From Mycobacterium rhizamassiliense (lineage in GTDB: Bacteria; Actinomycetota; Actinomycetes; Mycobacteriales; Mycobacteriaceae), in contig NZ_LT721901.1 in NCBI RefSeq assembly GCF_900157375.1, positions 4,235,685 through 4,299,684 on the forward strand: DNA of 64,000 nucleotides. The letters run 5' to 3'. Positions 49,901-59,668 of this stretch are shown piece by piece (within the stretch, counting starts at the first letter, position 1; every line of letters begins with the position of its first letter). The notes beneath the pieces are model-generated. The model did not search any database and was not told the origin of the DNA. It worked only from the letters and a program-made list of their open reading frames with translations. The translations under genes were made by a program, and so were the position numbers.

Positions 49901-50626
49901 ATGGCGTACTGGCTTTTGAAGTACATCTTCCTTGGCCCGCTGCTGCACTTGATGGGTCGGCCGAAAGTCGAAGGCCTGGAATATGTTCCGAGCTCGGGTC
50001 CGGCGATCCTGGCCAGTAACCACCTGGCGGTGATGGACAGCTTCTTCCTGCCGCTGGTGGTGCGGCGCCGGATCACGTTCCTGGCGAAGTCCGAATATTT
50101 CACAGGCACCGGCATCAAGGGCTGGTTCAGCCGGTGGTTCTTCACCGCCGTCGGCCAGGTGCCGATCGACCGCAGCAACGCCGACGCCGCGCAGGCCGCA
50201 CTGGACACCGCCCAGGGGGTGCTGGGTGCGGGCAAGTTGATGGGCATGTACCCCGAGGGCACCCGCTCGCCCGACGGCAGGCTGTACAAGGGCAAGACCG
50301 GCCTGGCCCGGCTCGCCCTGGAGACCGGCGTTCCGGTGATTCCGGTCGCGATGATCGGTACCGACGCCGTCAACCCGCCGGGCACCACGTGGCTGCGCTT
50401 CGGCCGGGTCACCGTCCGGTTCGGTAAGCCGATGGACTTCTCCCGATTCGACGGGCTGGCCGGCAACCGCTTCATCGAGCGGGCCGTCACCGACGAAGTG
50501 ATCTACGAGCTGATGGGCCTGTCCGGCCAGGAATACGTCGACATCTACGCGGCCACCGTCAAAAACGGCGACGGCTCGGCTCCGACGAACGGCTCGGCAC
50601 GAATCCCCGAAACCGCCGCCGGCTAA
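49901..50626 (+). CDS. PlsC-family 1-acylglycerol-3-phosphate O-acyltransferase (Rv2182c-like)
   Basis: 241 aa membrane-associated acyltransferase. It has the NHxxxxD motif (NHLAVMD, His41-Asp46), the glycerol-phosphate motif 'YPEGTRSPDG' near 118 and 'VPVIPVAMIGTD'. A hydrophobic N-terminus anchors it. It makes phosphatidic acid, the precursor of the PI anchor, which fits the neighbouring mannosyltransferase genes. ATG with a strong GGGAGGGG. Its stop overlaps the convergent mptC stop by four bases (CTAA). Confidence 0.92.
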   Translation: MAYWLLKYIFLGPLLHLMGRPKVEGLEYVPSSGPAILASNHLAVMDSFFLPLVVRRRITFLAKSEYFTGTGIKGWFSRWFFTAVGQVPIDRSNADAAQAALDTAQGVLGAGKLMGMYPEGTRSPDGRLYKGKTGLARLALETGVPVIPVAMIGTDAVNPPGTTWLRFGRVTVRFGKPMDFSRFDGLAGNRFIERAVTDEVIYELMGLSGQEYVDIYAATVKNGDGSAPTNGSARIPETAAG

Positions 50627-51930
50627 GTCGCGACGTTGACGTCGCTGATCAGCTGACGGTCGGCGGCTGCATCCGTCGGCTCCGTGTCGTCGTCCGGCGA
50701 CGAGACCCGGGCGACGACCGTGAACCCGGCTGCGAGAATGACGGCCAGCGCCCACCACACGTAGGACATCCCGAAGAGCTGACGCCACCAGACCGCGCTC
50801 GCCTCGTGGTGCTTGGGCAGCAGGTCGATCGGCGTGCGGTACATCAGTGCGATGCCGGCGGCGCTCACCACGCCCAGCGCGATGTTGCGGCGCCGCCAAC
50901 CCAGGATCGCCGTCACCAGGATGGTGGGCAGCACCCACACCCAGTGGTGTGACCACGAGACCGGCGAGACCACCAAGCCGAACAGGGCGACGCAGATCAA
51001 CGCCAGTGTCGGCTCGCCCGCCCGCAGCACGCGCCGCATCGCCCACACGGTCAGCGCCAGCACGGCGAAGCAGCCCAGCACCCACAGCGCGAAGCGCGCG
51101 TGCTCGCCGAGGCCCAGTCTGGCCAGCGCGCCGGCGATGTTCTGGTCGGTGTTCAGTCCCGCCTCACCGATTCGGTCGGTGTGCTGGACGGTGCGCGTCC
51201 AGTACTCCCACGAGTCGCTCCACGCCAGCACGAACCCGAGCAGCGTCGTGGCCGCGAACGACGCCATCGCCGTCAGCGTCGCTCGGGTGTCGCGGCGCAG
51301 CAGGAAGTAGAGCAGGAAAACCGCGGGAGTCAGCTTCAGCGCCATCCCCAGCCCCAGCAGCACGCCGCGGGGCCACGGGGTCCGGCGCGGCACGCAGTCG
51401 GCGATCACCAGCGTCATCAGCACGACGTTGATCTGCCCGAAGGCGAAGTTCGAGCTGATCGGCTCCAGCCAGATGGCGGCCGGGGCCACGATGACCGCCG
51501 CCAGCCACAGCCGGCGCAGCCAGGCCGGGCCGGGCAGCAGTTTCGAGGTGTTCCAGACATCCAGGCCGCTGAGCACGATCGTCGTCGACACGATCAGCAG
51601 CACCAGCGTCAACGCGGTGATCGCGACGCTGGCCGCCGGCATGTGCAGCCAGGCGAAGGGGGCGAAGATGACCGCCGCCAGCGGGGGATAGGTGAACGGC
51701 AGATTCAGCCCGATGGGTGTGTGGAACAACACATCGCCGCGGTACAGCGGGCGCCCGTCCAGCCAGGTCTGGCCGCCCATCTGATAGACGTCGATGTCGA
51801 TTCGGTAGGGCGTGTGCCCGAATAGCCGCCAGGCCGCGTAGCCCAGCGCGAAAACCGCCAGCAGCCAGAGCAAAGACCACAACAACGCCCGCCCGAGACT
51901 GCCCACGCCGGGCGCCTGCCGATTACTCAT
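50623..51930 (-). CDS. mptC: Polyprenol-phosphate-mannose-dependent alpha-(1-2)-mannosyltransferase (GT87)
   Basis: 435 aa with 10-11 transmembrane helices. A GT-C type acidic motif lies in the first outer loop (DIDVYQMGGQTWLDGRPLYRGD), with later 'YPPLAAVIFAPFAWL'. M. tuberculosis Rv2181 adds the alpha-1,2 mannose branches of LM/LAM and takes part in capping. The ATG (MSNRQAPG) is supported by TACGCT ten bases upstream; longer readings run into the divergent gene. Confidence 0.92.
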   Translation of the reverse strand: MSNRQAPGVGSLGRALLWSLLWLLAVFALGYAAWRLFGHTPYRIDIDVYQMGGQTWLDGRPLYRGDVLFHTPIGLNLPFTYPPLAAVIFAPFAWLHMPAASVAITALTLVLLIVSTTIVLSGLDVWNTSKLLPGPAWLRRLWLAAVIVAPAAIWLEPISSNFAFGQINVVLMTLVIADCVPRRTPWPRGVLLGLGMALKLTPAVFLLYFLLRRDTRATLTAMASFAATTLLGFVLAWSDSWEYWTRTVQHTDRIGEAGLNTDQNIAGALARLGLGEHARFALWVLGCFAVLALTVWAMRRVLRAGEPTLALICVALFGLVVSPVSWSHHWVWVLPTILVTAILGWRRRNIALGVVSAAGIALMYRTPIDLLPKHHEASAVWWRQLFGMSYVWWALAVILAAGFTVVARVSSPDDDTEPTDAAADRQLISDVNVAT

Positions 51931-51940
51931 GTCGAAAAAC

Positions 51941-51946
51941 AGCGTA
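51941..51946 (-). promoter_or_regulatory. -10 element for mptC
   Basis: TACGCT on the minus strand, ten bases before the ATG, gives a leader of about three bases. Confidence 0.45.
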
Positions 51947-52017
51947 GTGGGTGCGCTCGGGCGGCACCGGCGAGCACGGCCGCAGCGCGGCTCCCGGGAG
52001 GTGTGAAAGCGCGGGCG

Positions 52018-52023
52018 TAGGTT
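52018..52023 (+). promoter_or_regulatory. -10 element for the Rv2180c-like gene
   Basis: TAGGTT, six bases before the GTG at 52030, gives a leaderless arrangement that faces the mptC promoter 70 bases away. Confidence 0.5.
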
Positions 52024-52029
52024 GCAAAG

Positions 52030-52890
52030 GTGTCCCGCTGGTTCTCGCATGACATCGTCGACCATGGCCGCCTGCCGCTGCTGTGCTGCCTGATCGCGTT
52101 CATCCTGACCTTTTTCGTCACCCGAACCTTCGTGCGCCTGATCCGTCATCGAAAACAGGCCGGGCGTCCGCCCAAGTGGTGGGAGCCGCGCAACGTCCAC
52201 ATCGGGGGACTGCACATCCACCACGTCACGTTCGGGGTGGTGCTGGTGATGCTGTCCGGGCTGACGTTGGTGACCATGTCCGTCAACGGGCGAGAAACCG
52301 AAATGACCGTAATTGCAGTATGTTTCGGAATCGGTGCCGCCCTGGTGCTCGACGAGTACGCACTGATCCTGCACCTGTCCGACGTCTACTGGGAAGAAGA
52401 CGGCCGGACGTCGGTCGACGCGGTGTTCGCCGCGGTGGCGGTGGCCGGGCTGTTGATCATGGGCCTGCACCCGCTGATGTTCTTCTTCCCGATCTGGCAC
52501 GGCCGCGACTCGTTTTCCTGGCACGTGGCCGTGGGCAGCGCGATGGCGTTGACGCTGCCGATGGCGGTGGTGACGGTGCTCAAGGGCAAGGTGTGGACCG
52601 GTCTGCTCGGCATGTTCATCGTCGTCCTGCTGGTCATCGGCGCGGTCCGGCTGTCGCGCCCGCACGCCCCGTGGTCGCGGTGGCGCTACAACGCGCAGCC
52701 GGACAAGATGCGCCGTGCCCTAGAGCGGGAACGCAAGTGGCGCCGGCCCGTCGTGCAGGCCAAGCTGTGGCTGCAATCGGCGATCGCGGGCACGCCGCGG
52801 CTGCCCGACGAGCGGACGATCGCCGCCCAGCTCGATCACGACGTCCACCCCGCGCCGCCGCCCACCGAGCCCATCCTGATCGCCCAATAG
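52030..52890 (+). CDS. Integral membrane protein (Rv2180c-like)
   Basis: 286 aa with about six transmembrane helices (LLCCLIAFILTFFVTRTFV, HVTFGVVLVMLSGLTLVTM, MTVIAVCFGIGAALVLDEYAL, AVFAAVAVAGLLIMGLHPLMFF, GSAMALTLPMAVVTVLKG, GLLGMFIVVLLVIGAVRL). A His cluster (NVHIGGLHIHHVTFG) and acidic 'LDEYALILHLSDVYWEEDGR' lie at helix boundaries and could bind metal. A basic C-terminal tail carries a RRALERERKWRRP motif. The function is unknown. GTG start from the upstream hexamer. Confidence 0.88.
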   Translation: MSRWFSHDIVDHGRLPLLCCLIAFILTFFVTRTFVRLIRHRKQAGRPPKWWEPRNVHIGGLHIHHVTFGVVLVMLSGLTLVTMSVNGRETEMTVIAVCFGIGAALVLDEYALILHLSDVYWEEDGRTSVDAVFAAVAVAGLLIMGLHPLMFFFPIWHGRDSFSWHVAVGSAMALTLPMAVVTVLKGKVWTGLLGMFIVVLLVIGAVRLSRPHAPWSRWRYNAQPDKMRRALERERKWRRPVVQAKLWLQSAIAGTPRLPDERTIAAQLDHDVHPAPPPTEPILIAQ

Positions 52891-52898
52891 CCAGCCCC

Positions 52899-52904
52899 TA
52901 GGCT
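52899..52904 (+). promoter_or_regulatory. -10 element for the exoribonuclease gene
   Basis: TAGGCT, seven bases before the GTG at 52912, indicates leaderless transcription. Confidence 0.55.
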
Positions 52905-52911
52905 TTTCCAG

Positions 52912-53397
52912 GTGCGGTATTTCTACGACACCGAGTTCATCGAGGATGGCCGCACCATCGAGCTGATCTCGATCGGCGTGGTCGCCGAGGATGGCCGCGA
53001 GTACTACGCCGTGTCCACGGAGTTCGACCCCGAGCGCGCCGGCAGCTGGGTGCGCGCCAACGTGTTGCCGAAGCTGCCGCCGCCGGCGTCGCAACTGTGG
53101 CGCTCGCGCAGGCAGATTCGGCACGACCTGGAGGAGTTCTTCGGTGTCGGCGGTCCGGAACCGATCGAGCTGTGGGCGTGGGTGGGGGCCTACGACCACG
53201 TGGCCCTGTGCCAGCTGTGGGGCCCGATGCCGGGCCTGCCCAAGGCCATCCCGCGTTTCACCCGGGAACTGCGCCAGCTGTGGGAGGACCGGGGATCGCC
53301 CCGGATGCCGCCGCGCAACCGCGATGTCCACGACGCGCTCGTCGACGCCCGCGACCAGCTGCTCCGTTTCCAGCTGATCATGTCCGACGGCGGCTGA
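52912..53397 (+). CDS. 3'-5' exoribonuclease, RNase AS type (Rv2179c-like)
   Basis: 161 aa DEDDh-type nuclease. The DxE motif is 'FYDTEFIEDG' (Asp6, Glu8), followed by 'LWAWVGAYDHVALCQLWG' with the second Asp, and 'NRDVHDALVDARDQ' with the His-x4-Asp. M. tuberculosis Rv2179c is RNase AS, an adenosine-specific exoribonuclease. The protein is nearly full length for the family. GTG start set by the -10. Confidence 0.93.
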   Translation: MRYFYDTEFIEDGRTIELISIGVVAEDGREYYAVSTEFDPERAGSWVRANVLPKLPPPASQLWRSRRQIRHDLEEFFGVGGPEPIELWAWVGAYDHVALCQLWGPMPGLPKAIPRFTRELRQLWEDRGSPRMPPRNRDVHDALVDARDQLLRFQLIMSDGG

Positions 53398-53456
53398 CTG
53401 CGCTGCGACGGCGTTAGCCCTGATCAGGCGTGGCCAGGTGAGGTCTGGCTGCCGGT

Positions 53457-53462
53457 TACGAT
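53457..53462 (+). promoter_or_regulatory. -10 element for aroG
   Basis: TACGAT, six bases upstream of the ATG at 53469, indicates a leaderless transcript. Control is thus expected to act on the enzyme rather than through an attenuator. Confidence 0.6.
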
Positions 53463-53468
53463 GGACCG

Positions 53469-54854
<1,386 letters not shown>

Positions 54855-54855
54855 T

Positions 54856-56304
54856 TCATCGGCTGCATCGGCCGACCACGGTCGACGGCATGGGTCGCAG
54901 GCGGCCACTCGCGTTCCCGGCCGCCAAGCCTTTGGCTGCGTGGGTCCGCGTTTGCGTGAACAGGGCCCGCAGGTTGGCCGCCACGATGCGGGCCAGCAGG
55001 GCGGGATCTTGCAGCTGTGCCTGCGAGTCGATCAGGTTGCTGATTCGCAAGAAGCGTTCGGTCACCGCGACGTCGTTGGCGGCGGCGTTCAGCACCGCCT
55101 TCACAAACCAGCCCTCCGCCAGCTGTCGCACCGAACGCCGTGTGCGGACGGGGAAGGCGTGCCGGTCGCGGGCCCGGTTACTGGCCCAGGTCGACCCTAT
55201 GTACTGGGCTGCTGCGGTGAAAAAGTGTTGCGCCAGTTGGGCATCGCCCGACCGCAGGCAATCGCGCAGGGTCTGGGCTTCCAGCGCCGCCACGGTCATG
55301 CCTTGCCCGTAGATCGGGTCGAGGCTGCACACGGCGTCTCCCATGACCAGCAGGCCCGACGGGAAGGTGGGCATTTGGTCGTAGCGCCGCCAGACCGAGC
55401 TGGTGTGGCGATACGTCACGGCCTCGCCAATCGGCTGGGCGCTGCGCAGCCCATTGGCGATCGCCGCGGGCAGGGCCTGCTCGGCAATTGTGATCATCGC
55501 GGCGAAATCGGTTGGCGGGTGGCCGACGTCGACCAATTGGGCGATCGCCAGCGTCCACGTGTCGTGTTCACCCGCGACCAGCAGGCCGCCGGGTTGGCCG
55601 CCGCCCGGGTTGAACATCACCAGGTGCTCGGCGATGCGCCCCTTGGGGATGCTCAATCGTTGGCTCGAATAGGCCACCTTGGCTTCGGTACGATCTTCGG
55701 CGGGCCGCCCGTATCCCAAGCCCTCCAGGAATGCCGGGGTGCGCGACGCCCGGCCCATGGTGTCAACCACCAGATCGGCGGCCAGTGTGCTCGCAAACCC
55801 CGTGTTGCGCTTGGTGATTCGCACACCGGTGACGGCGTCGCCGTCGACCAGGGGTTCCGCCACATCGTGCTCATCCAGGAACGTCACGTTGGGCAGACCC
55901 GTGACGCGGCGGCGGACGTGGAATTCCAGAAACGGCCGGGTCGCCGGGCACAGGGTTAGCAGGCCGGGGTCGCTCAACGTGCCCGAACGCTTCAGCACGG
56001 AACCCCCGAAGCGCACATACATCCGGGATAGGTCTCCGTCGGTGGCGACGACCGCTCCGGCGGTGGCCAACTCGTCGAGTATCCCCGGGAACAGCTCCGT
56101 CATCACGTTGACGCCACGGCTCAAGAAATTGTGCAGATGACGCCCCTGCGGAACGCCCTTTCGCTCGGTGGGATAGCCGGGCAACCTGTCCCGCTCCACC
56201 ACGGTAACCGAGTCGAATTGCTCCGAAAGTACCCGCGCGGCAAACAAACCCGCCATTCCGGCGCCGAGCACCACTGCGTGCTCGCGGTTCATTGTTGAAC
56301 TCAT
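54856..56304 (-). CDS. FAD-dependent oxidoreductase, squalene-epoxidase/halogenase-like
   Basis: 482 aa. The N-terminal dinucleotide site 'HAVVLGAGMAGLFAARVL' with 'VERD', a middle 'LVVDTMGRASRTPAFL' (the DG-type motif) and 'GLLVMGDAVCSLDPIYGQGMTVAALEA' define the PHBH-like flavoprotein monooxygenase fold. The substrate is unknown. It stands where M. tuberculosis has an IS-related gene (Rv2177c) between aroG and pknL, so it looks like accessory content. ATG start with TACTGT eight bases upstream; a second ATG four codons in is possible. Confidence 0.88.
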   Translation of the reverse strand: MSSTMNREHAVVLGAGMAGLFAARVLSEQFDSVTVVERDRLPGYPTERKGVPQGRHLHNFLSRGVNVMTELFPGILDELATAGAVVATDGDLSRMYVRFGGSVLKRSGTLSDPGLLTLCPATRPFLEFHVRRRVTGLPNVTFLDEHDVAEPLVDGDAVTGVRITKRNTGFASTLAADLVVDTMGRASRTPAFLEGLGYGRPAEDRTEAKVAYSSQRLSIPKGRIAEHLVMFNPGGGQPGGLLVAGEHDTWTLAIAQLVDVGHPPTDFAAMITIAEQALPAAIANGLRSAQPIGEAVTYRHTSSVWRRYDQMPTFPSGLLVMGDAVCSLDPIYGQGMTVAALEAQTLRDCLRSGDAQLAQHFFTAAAQYIGSTWASNRARDRHAFPVRTRRSVRQLAEGWFVKAVLNAAANDVAVTERFLRISNLIDSQAQLQDPALLARIVAANLRALFTQTRTHAAKGLAAGNASGRLRPMPSTVVGRCSR

Positions 56305-56312
56305 ACCCCAGC

Positions 56313-56318
56313 ACAGTA
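56313..56318 (-). promoter_or_regulatory. -10 element for the FAD oxidoreductase gene
   Basis: TACTGT on the minus strand lies eight bases before the ATG. The 70 bases upstream are strikingly AT-rich for this chromosome, with several A or T runs. Confidence 0.5.
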
Positions 56319-56394
56319 CACGGAAAGTAAGAAAAATAAGAGAACTTTGAGATTACATTAAGATTCGTGTCGCGAGCAGCTTTCGGCTAACGCC

Positions 56395-57618
56395 CTACAG
56401 CAGGCCATTCAGGTTGTTGCCGATCGTCCAGGCCGCGGTTGCCACCAGCCCGGAGAACGCCAGGATGATCGCGACCCAGATCAGCACCATGCGCCGGGAG
56501 CGTTGCCGCGCCCACACGAACTCGCTCATCGCGATGCCGGCGAATTCCCCTGAGATCGGCTGGTATTCGTGGTCCGGCTCGGGATGCGACTCCTGCGGCC
56601 GTCGCTCCGGCCAGTCCTCGGGGCCGCGGGTGAACTGGCGGGTCGGCTGGTGAACCTTGGCCGGCGGTGGGGGCGCAGCGGGACGGCTCTCGGTCATCCG
56701 GCCGTGGTGCAGCTCCGCGGACCGGTGTTGCGCGGAGTTGCGCGGGGCGGGCACCCGGAAATCCGGCAGCTGCAACTCCTCGGCGATCGCCTCCAGATCG
56801 GCGGCCATCTCGATGGCGTCGGCATAGCGTTCGGCGGGATCCCGGGCGGTCGCGCACGCCACGAAGTCGTCGAATTGTGTTGGCACTCCCTCGATCACGG
56901 ATCCGGGGCGCGGCACGTCGTGATCCAGCCGTTGGTAGGCGATCGACAGCGAGGAATCGCCGGTGAACGGCGCGCGCCCGGTCAGTAACTCGTAGGTGAG
57001 GATCCCCGCGGAGTAGACGTCGCTGCGCGGCCCGGCGTTGCCGTCGCGAACCTGCTCGGGGGACAGGTAGGCCGCCGTCCCCAAAATGACGCTGGCGGAG
57101 GTGATTCCGGCCGCCGCTACGGCGCGCACCAATCCGAAGTCGGCGATCTTGACCTCGCCGTCGTCGGAGATCAGCACGTTCTCGGGCTTGACGTCGCGAT
57201 GCACCAGGCCGGCCCGGTGCGCGGCGGCCAGCCCACCCAGCACCGGGCGCAGCACCGCCGCGACGGCGTGCGGCGGCATCGGGCCACGCTCGGCCAGCAA
57301 CTCGCGCAGCGTGCCGCCCTCGATGAGCTCCATCACCAGGAAGGGGTGCCTGGCGTCGAGGCCCTGGTCGTAGACGGCGACCAGCCCGGGGTTCTTCAGC
57401 CGGGCGACCGTGCGGGCTTCCAGCTGGAAGCGGGTCAGGAACTGCTCGTCGCCGGCGTACCGGGCATCCATCACCTTCAGCGCGACCGGCCGGTCCAGCC
57501 GGGTGTCGAGGCCGCGGTACACCGTCGAGGTGCCGCCGCTGGCGATCTTGGACTGGACCAGGTAGCGGCCATCGAGCAGCGCGTTCTCCAACGGGTCGCC
57601 CGCCCCGGGTCTGGTCAC
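56395..57618 (-). CDS. pknL: Serine/threonine protein kinase PknL
   Basis: 407 aa. The kinase domain covers residues 18-285 with the glycine loop 'IASGGTSTVY', Lys48 in 'VALKVMD', 'HRDVKPENV' (Asp142) and DFG at 160-162. A Pro/Glu/His-rich juxtamembrane segment of about 90 residues leads to one transmembrane helix at about 378-399 (VLIWVAIILAFSGLVATAAW), with almost nothing outside, so it lacks a sensor domain. GTG start with TACGAT seven bases upstream. It is divergent from its known substrate gene, the Rv2175c homologue. Confidence 0.95.
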   Translation of the reverse strand: MTRPGAGDPLENALLDGRYLVQSKIASGGTSTVYRGLDTRLDRPVALKVMDARYAGDEQFLTRFQLEARTVARLKNPGLVAVYDQGLDARHPFLVMELIEGGTLRELLAERGPMPPHAVAAVLRPVLGGLAAAHRAGLVHRDVKPENVLISDDGEVKIADFGLVRAVAAAGITSASVILGTAAYLSPEQVRDGNAGPRSDVYSAGILTYELLTGRAPFTGDSSLSIAYQRLDHDVPRPGSVIEGVPTQFDDFVACATARDPAERYADAIEMAADLEAIAEELQLPDFRVPAPRNSAQHRSAELHHGRMTESRPAAPPPPAKVHQPTRQFTRGPEDWPERRPQESHPEPDHEYQPISGEFAGIAMSEFVWARQRSRRMVLIWVAIILAFSGLVATAAWTIGNNLNGLL

Positions 57619-57625
57619 GGGGCCA

Positions 57626-57631
57626 ATCGTA
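57626..57631 (-). promoter_or_regulatory. -10 element for pknL
   Basis: TACGAT on the minus strand, seven bases before the GTG, is the same hexamer as at aroG. Confidence 0.55.
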
Positions 57632-57696
57632 GGTGCGGCGTTGTCATTAGGGCCGGAACATCGGTTGAAGGCATACTTTCGGCGCGTGCCGAGGCC

Positions 57697-57702
57697 TAGA
57701 CT
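57697..57702 (+). promoter_or_regulatory. -10 element for the PknL-substrate gene
   Basis: TAGACT, six bases before the GTG at 57709, faces the pknL promoter; both genes are predicted leaderless. Confidence 0.55.
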
Positions 57703-57708
57703 GGCGCC

Positions 57709-58113
57709 GTGGGGAGCATTCCGGCCGGCGACGATGTTCTAGAGCCCGACGAGCCGATATACGAGCTGCCCCGGGTAGCCGAATTGCTGGGCATTCCGGT
57801 GACCAAGGTGCAGCAGCAGCTACGCGAAGGCCATCTGGTCGCGGTGCGGCGCGAAGGCGCCGTCGTGGTACCGCAGCTGTTCTTCACCAATTCCGGCGAG
57901 GTCGTCAAGAGCCTGCCCGGCCTGCTGACGATCCTGCACGACGGCGGCTATCACGAAACCGAGATCGTGCGCTGGTTGTTCACGCCTGACCCGTCGCTGA
58001 CGGTCACCCGCGACGGCAGCCGCGATTCCCTGAGCAACGCGCGCCCGGTCGACGCGCTGCAGGCGCATCAGGCGCGCGAAGTCATGCGCCGCGCCCAGGC
58101 GATGGCCTACTAA
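57709..58113 (+). CDS. Winged-helix DNA-binding protein, PknL substrate (Rv2175c-like)
   Basis: 134 aa. An N-terminal helix-turn-helix (YELPRVAELLGIPVTKVQQQLREGHLVAVRREGAVVV region, 20-55) is followed by a helical C-terminal part (LLTILHDGGYHETEIVRWLF). M. tuberculosis Rv2175c binds DNA, and this is abolished by PknL phosphorylation at an N-terminal Thr; that Thr is not visible in this shorter N-terminus (GSIPAGDDVLEPDEP), which has a Ser instead. GTG start fixed by the -10. Confidence 0.92.
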   Translation: MGSIPAGDDVLEPDEPIYELPRVAELLGIPVTKVQQQLREGHLVAVRREGAVVVPQLFFTNSGEVVKSLPGLLTILHDGGYHETEIVRWLFTPDPSLTVTRDGSRDSLSNARPVDALQAHQAREVMRRAQAMAY

Positions 58114-58119
58114 GGCGTA

Positions 58120-59664
58120 CTAGGCGGCGACGGGCTCTTCGGCCTCGTCGGTGCGCACCGCCGGGACCCGGTACAGCGCATACCAGGCGCCCAGCGCGAC
58201 GGCCGTCGCCAACAAGAAGTGCAGCCACGAGTACATGCCGTGCGAGCCATCGGGTTTGAAGATCACCATGACCCACGTCGAGAGCCCGGCGATAATCGCG
58301 ACCGCCCGTCGTGACTGGGCCAGCGGGGCCGCCACCGCGAGCGGCCACGAGTAGTACCAGGGCAGCGCGGCGGGCACGAACAGCACCACGATCACCATCG
58401 CCCACGCCATGCCGGTCAGCGCGCCGCGGTCGTCGTGCCGGGATCGCCACCACACCAGGGGCAGCGCCAAGACGATGACCCCGATGCCGATGTACCGGGT
58501 GATCAGCAGCGTCGCGTAGAAGTTGACCGCGAAGAACCCGCTGCCCAGGAAATGAATCAGGTTGGCCGCGGCGGTCGGCACGCTCAGCCAGTTGATGATC
58601 TTCACCGACCCGGCCAGCGCGGTCAGCCAGCCGAACCCGACCCCGGCGACCGCGGTCAGGATGCCGAACACCACGGCGGAGATCAGCAGCGCCATCGCCG
58701 AGGCCGCCACGAACGCGCGGACCGGCCGATAGCCCTTTTGCTCGCGCAGGTGCCGCATCCACACCCAGACCAAAAACGGCAGCGCGATCCCCGCCGTGGC
58801 CTTGACCGCGATCCCGATGGTGACCAGCGTGATGCCGAACGCGTGGCGGCCCTGGAAAGTCAGCGCGATACCGGCGGCCATCAGGCCAACCATCAGCATC
58901 TCGTTGTGCACCCCGCCCATCAGGTGGATGAGCACCAGCGGGTTGAGCACACAGATCCACAACGCGATCGAGCCGCTGCTGCCCAGATGATGGGCCAGCC
59001 GCGGCGTGGCCCAGATCAACAGCGCCAGCCCGGGCAGCATGCACAGACGCAGCAGCATGGTCCCGACGATCACGTGGTTGCCGATCACCATCGTGACGAC
59101 CTTCGCGACCAGAATGAACACCGGGCCGTAGGGTGCGGTGGTGATGGTCCAGATGGGACTTACGTTGTCCAGCAAGGTGTTCGGATTGGCTACCGGGCCC
59201 ACGGCATAAGGGTCGAAGCCGTCGCGCAGCAGCGCGCCCTGCGCCAGATACGAGTAGGTGTCACGGCTGAAGACGGGCACCGAAAGCAGCAGCGGCGCCA
59301 GCCAGAAGCCGGTGGTGGCCCGCATCATGAACTCGGTGGTTTCGCCGGCCAGCGCCCGTCGGCCCAGCAGCAGCCAGGCGAACAGCATCAGGGCGACGCC
59401 CGCCCACAACACGATGGACGAGAGCACCAGCCCGTGGCCGAAACGCAGCCAGGACATGTGCAGCGACTCCAGCAGCGGGTCGTGTGGCTTGGTGCTGCCG
59501 GCGCCGAGGCCGCCGACGGTGATCAGCACCGAAGCCAGGAACCCGAGCTTCGCGGGGCGGGCTTGCGGTGTCGCCGCGAATGCGACGATCTCCGAAAGTC
59601 GTTGTCCGACTGACCTTTTTGATCGCACAGGATCGGCCGACGGGGTGGGGATCGGGGAGGTCAT
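58120..59664 (-). CDS. mptA: Alpha-(1-6)-mannopyranosyltransferase MptA
   Basis: 514 aa GT-C enzyme with 12-13 transmembrane helices that extends the mannan backbone of LM/LAM from polyprenyl-phosphate-mannose on the outer face. Family blocks are 'VPVFSRDTYSYLAQGALLRDGFDPYAVGP' (acidic motif), 'APYGPVFILVA', 'NPLVLIHLMGGVHNEMLMVGLM' and 'YYSWPLAV'. ATG start five bases after the idsA2 stop, so the two are one operon. Its stop is six bases from the Rv2175c-like stop. Confidence 0.95.
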   Translation of the reverse strand: MTSPIPTPSADPVRSKRSVGQRLSEIVAFAATPQARPAKLGFLASVLITVGGLGAGSTKPHDPLLESLHMSWLRFGHGLVLSSIVLWAGVALMLFAWLLLGRRALAGETTEFMMRATTGFWLAPLLLSVPVFSRDTYSYLAQGALLRDGFDPYAVGPVANPNTLLDNVSPIWTITTAPYGPVFILVAKVVTMVIGNHVIVGTMLLRLCMLPGLALLIWATPRLAHHLGSSGSIALWICVLNPLVLIHLMGGVHNEMLMVGLMAAGIALTFQGRHAFGITLVTIGIAVKATAGIALPFLVWVWMRHLREQKGYRPVRAFVAASAMALLISAVVFGILTAVAGVGFGWLTALAGSVKIINWLSVPTAAANLIHFLGSGFFAVNFYATLLITRYIGIGVIVLALPLVWWRSRHDDRGALTGMAWAMVIVVLFVPAALPWYYSWPLAVAAPLAQSRRAVAIIAGLSTWVMVIFKPDGSHGMYSWLHFLLATAVALGAWYALYRVPAVRTDEAEEPVAA

Positions 59665-59668
59665 CGGA

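Noticed and set aside
51931..52665. Upstream extension of mptC to 680 codons
   Set aside because: It lies antisense to the well-supported Rv2180c-like membrane gene; the ATG at 51930 begins the first transmembrane region.
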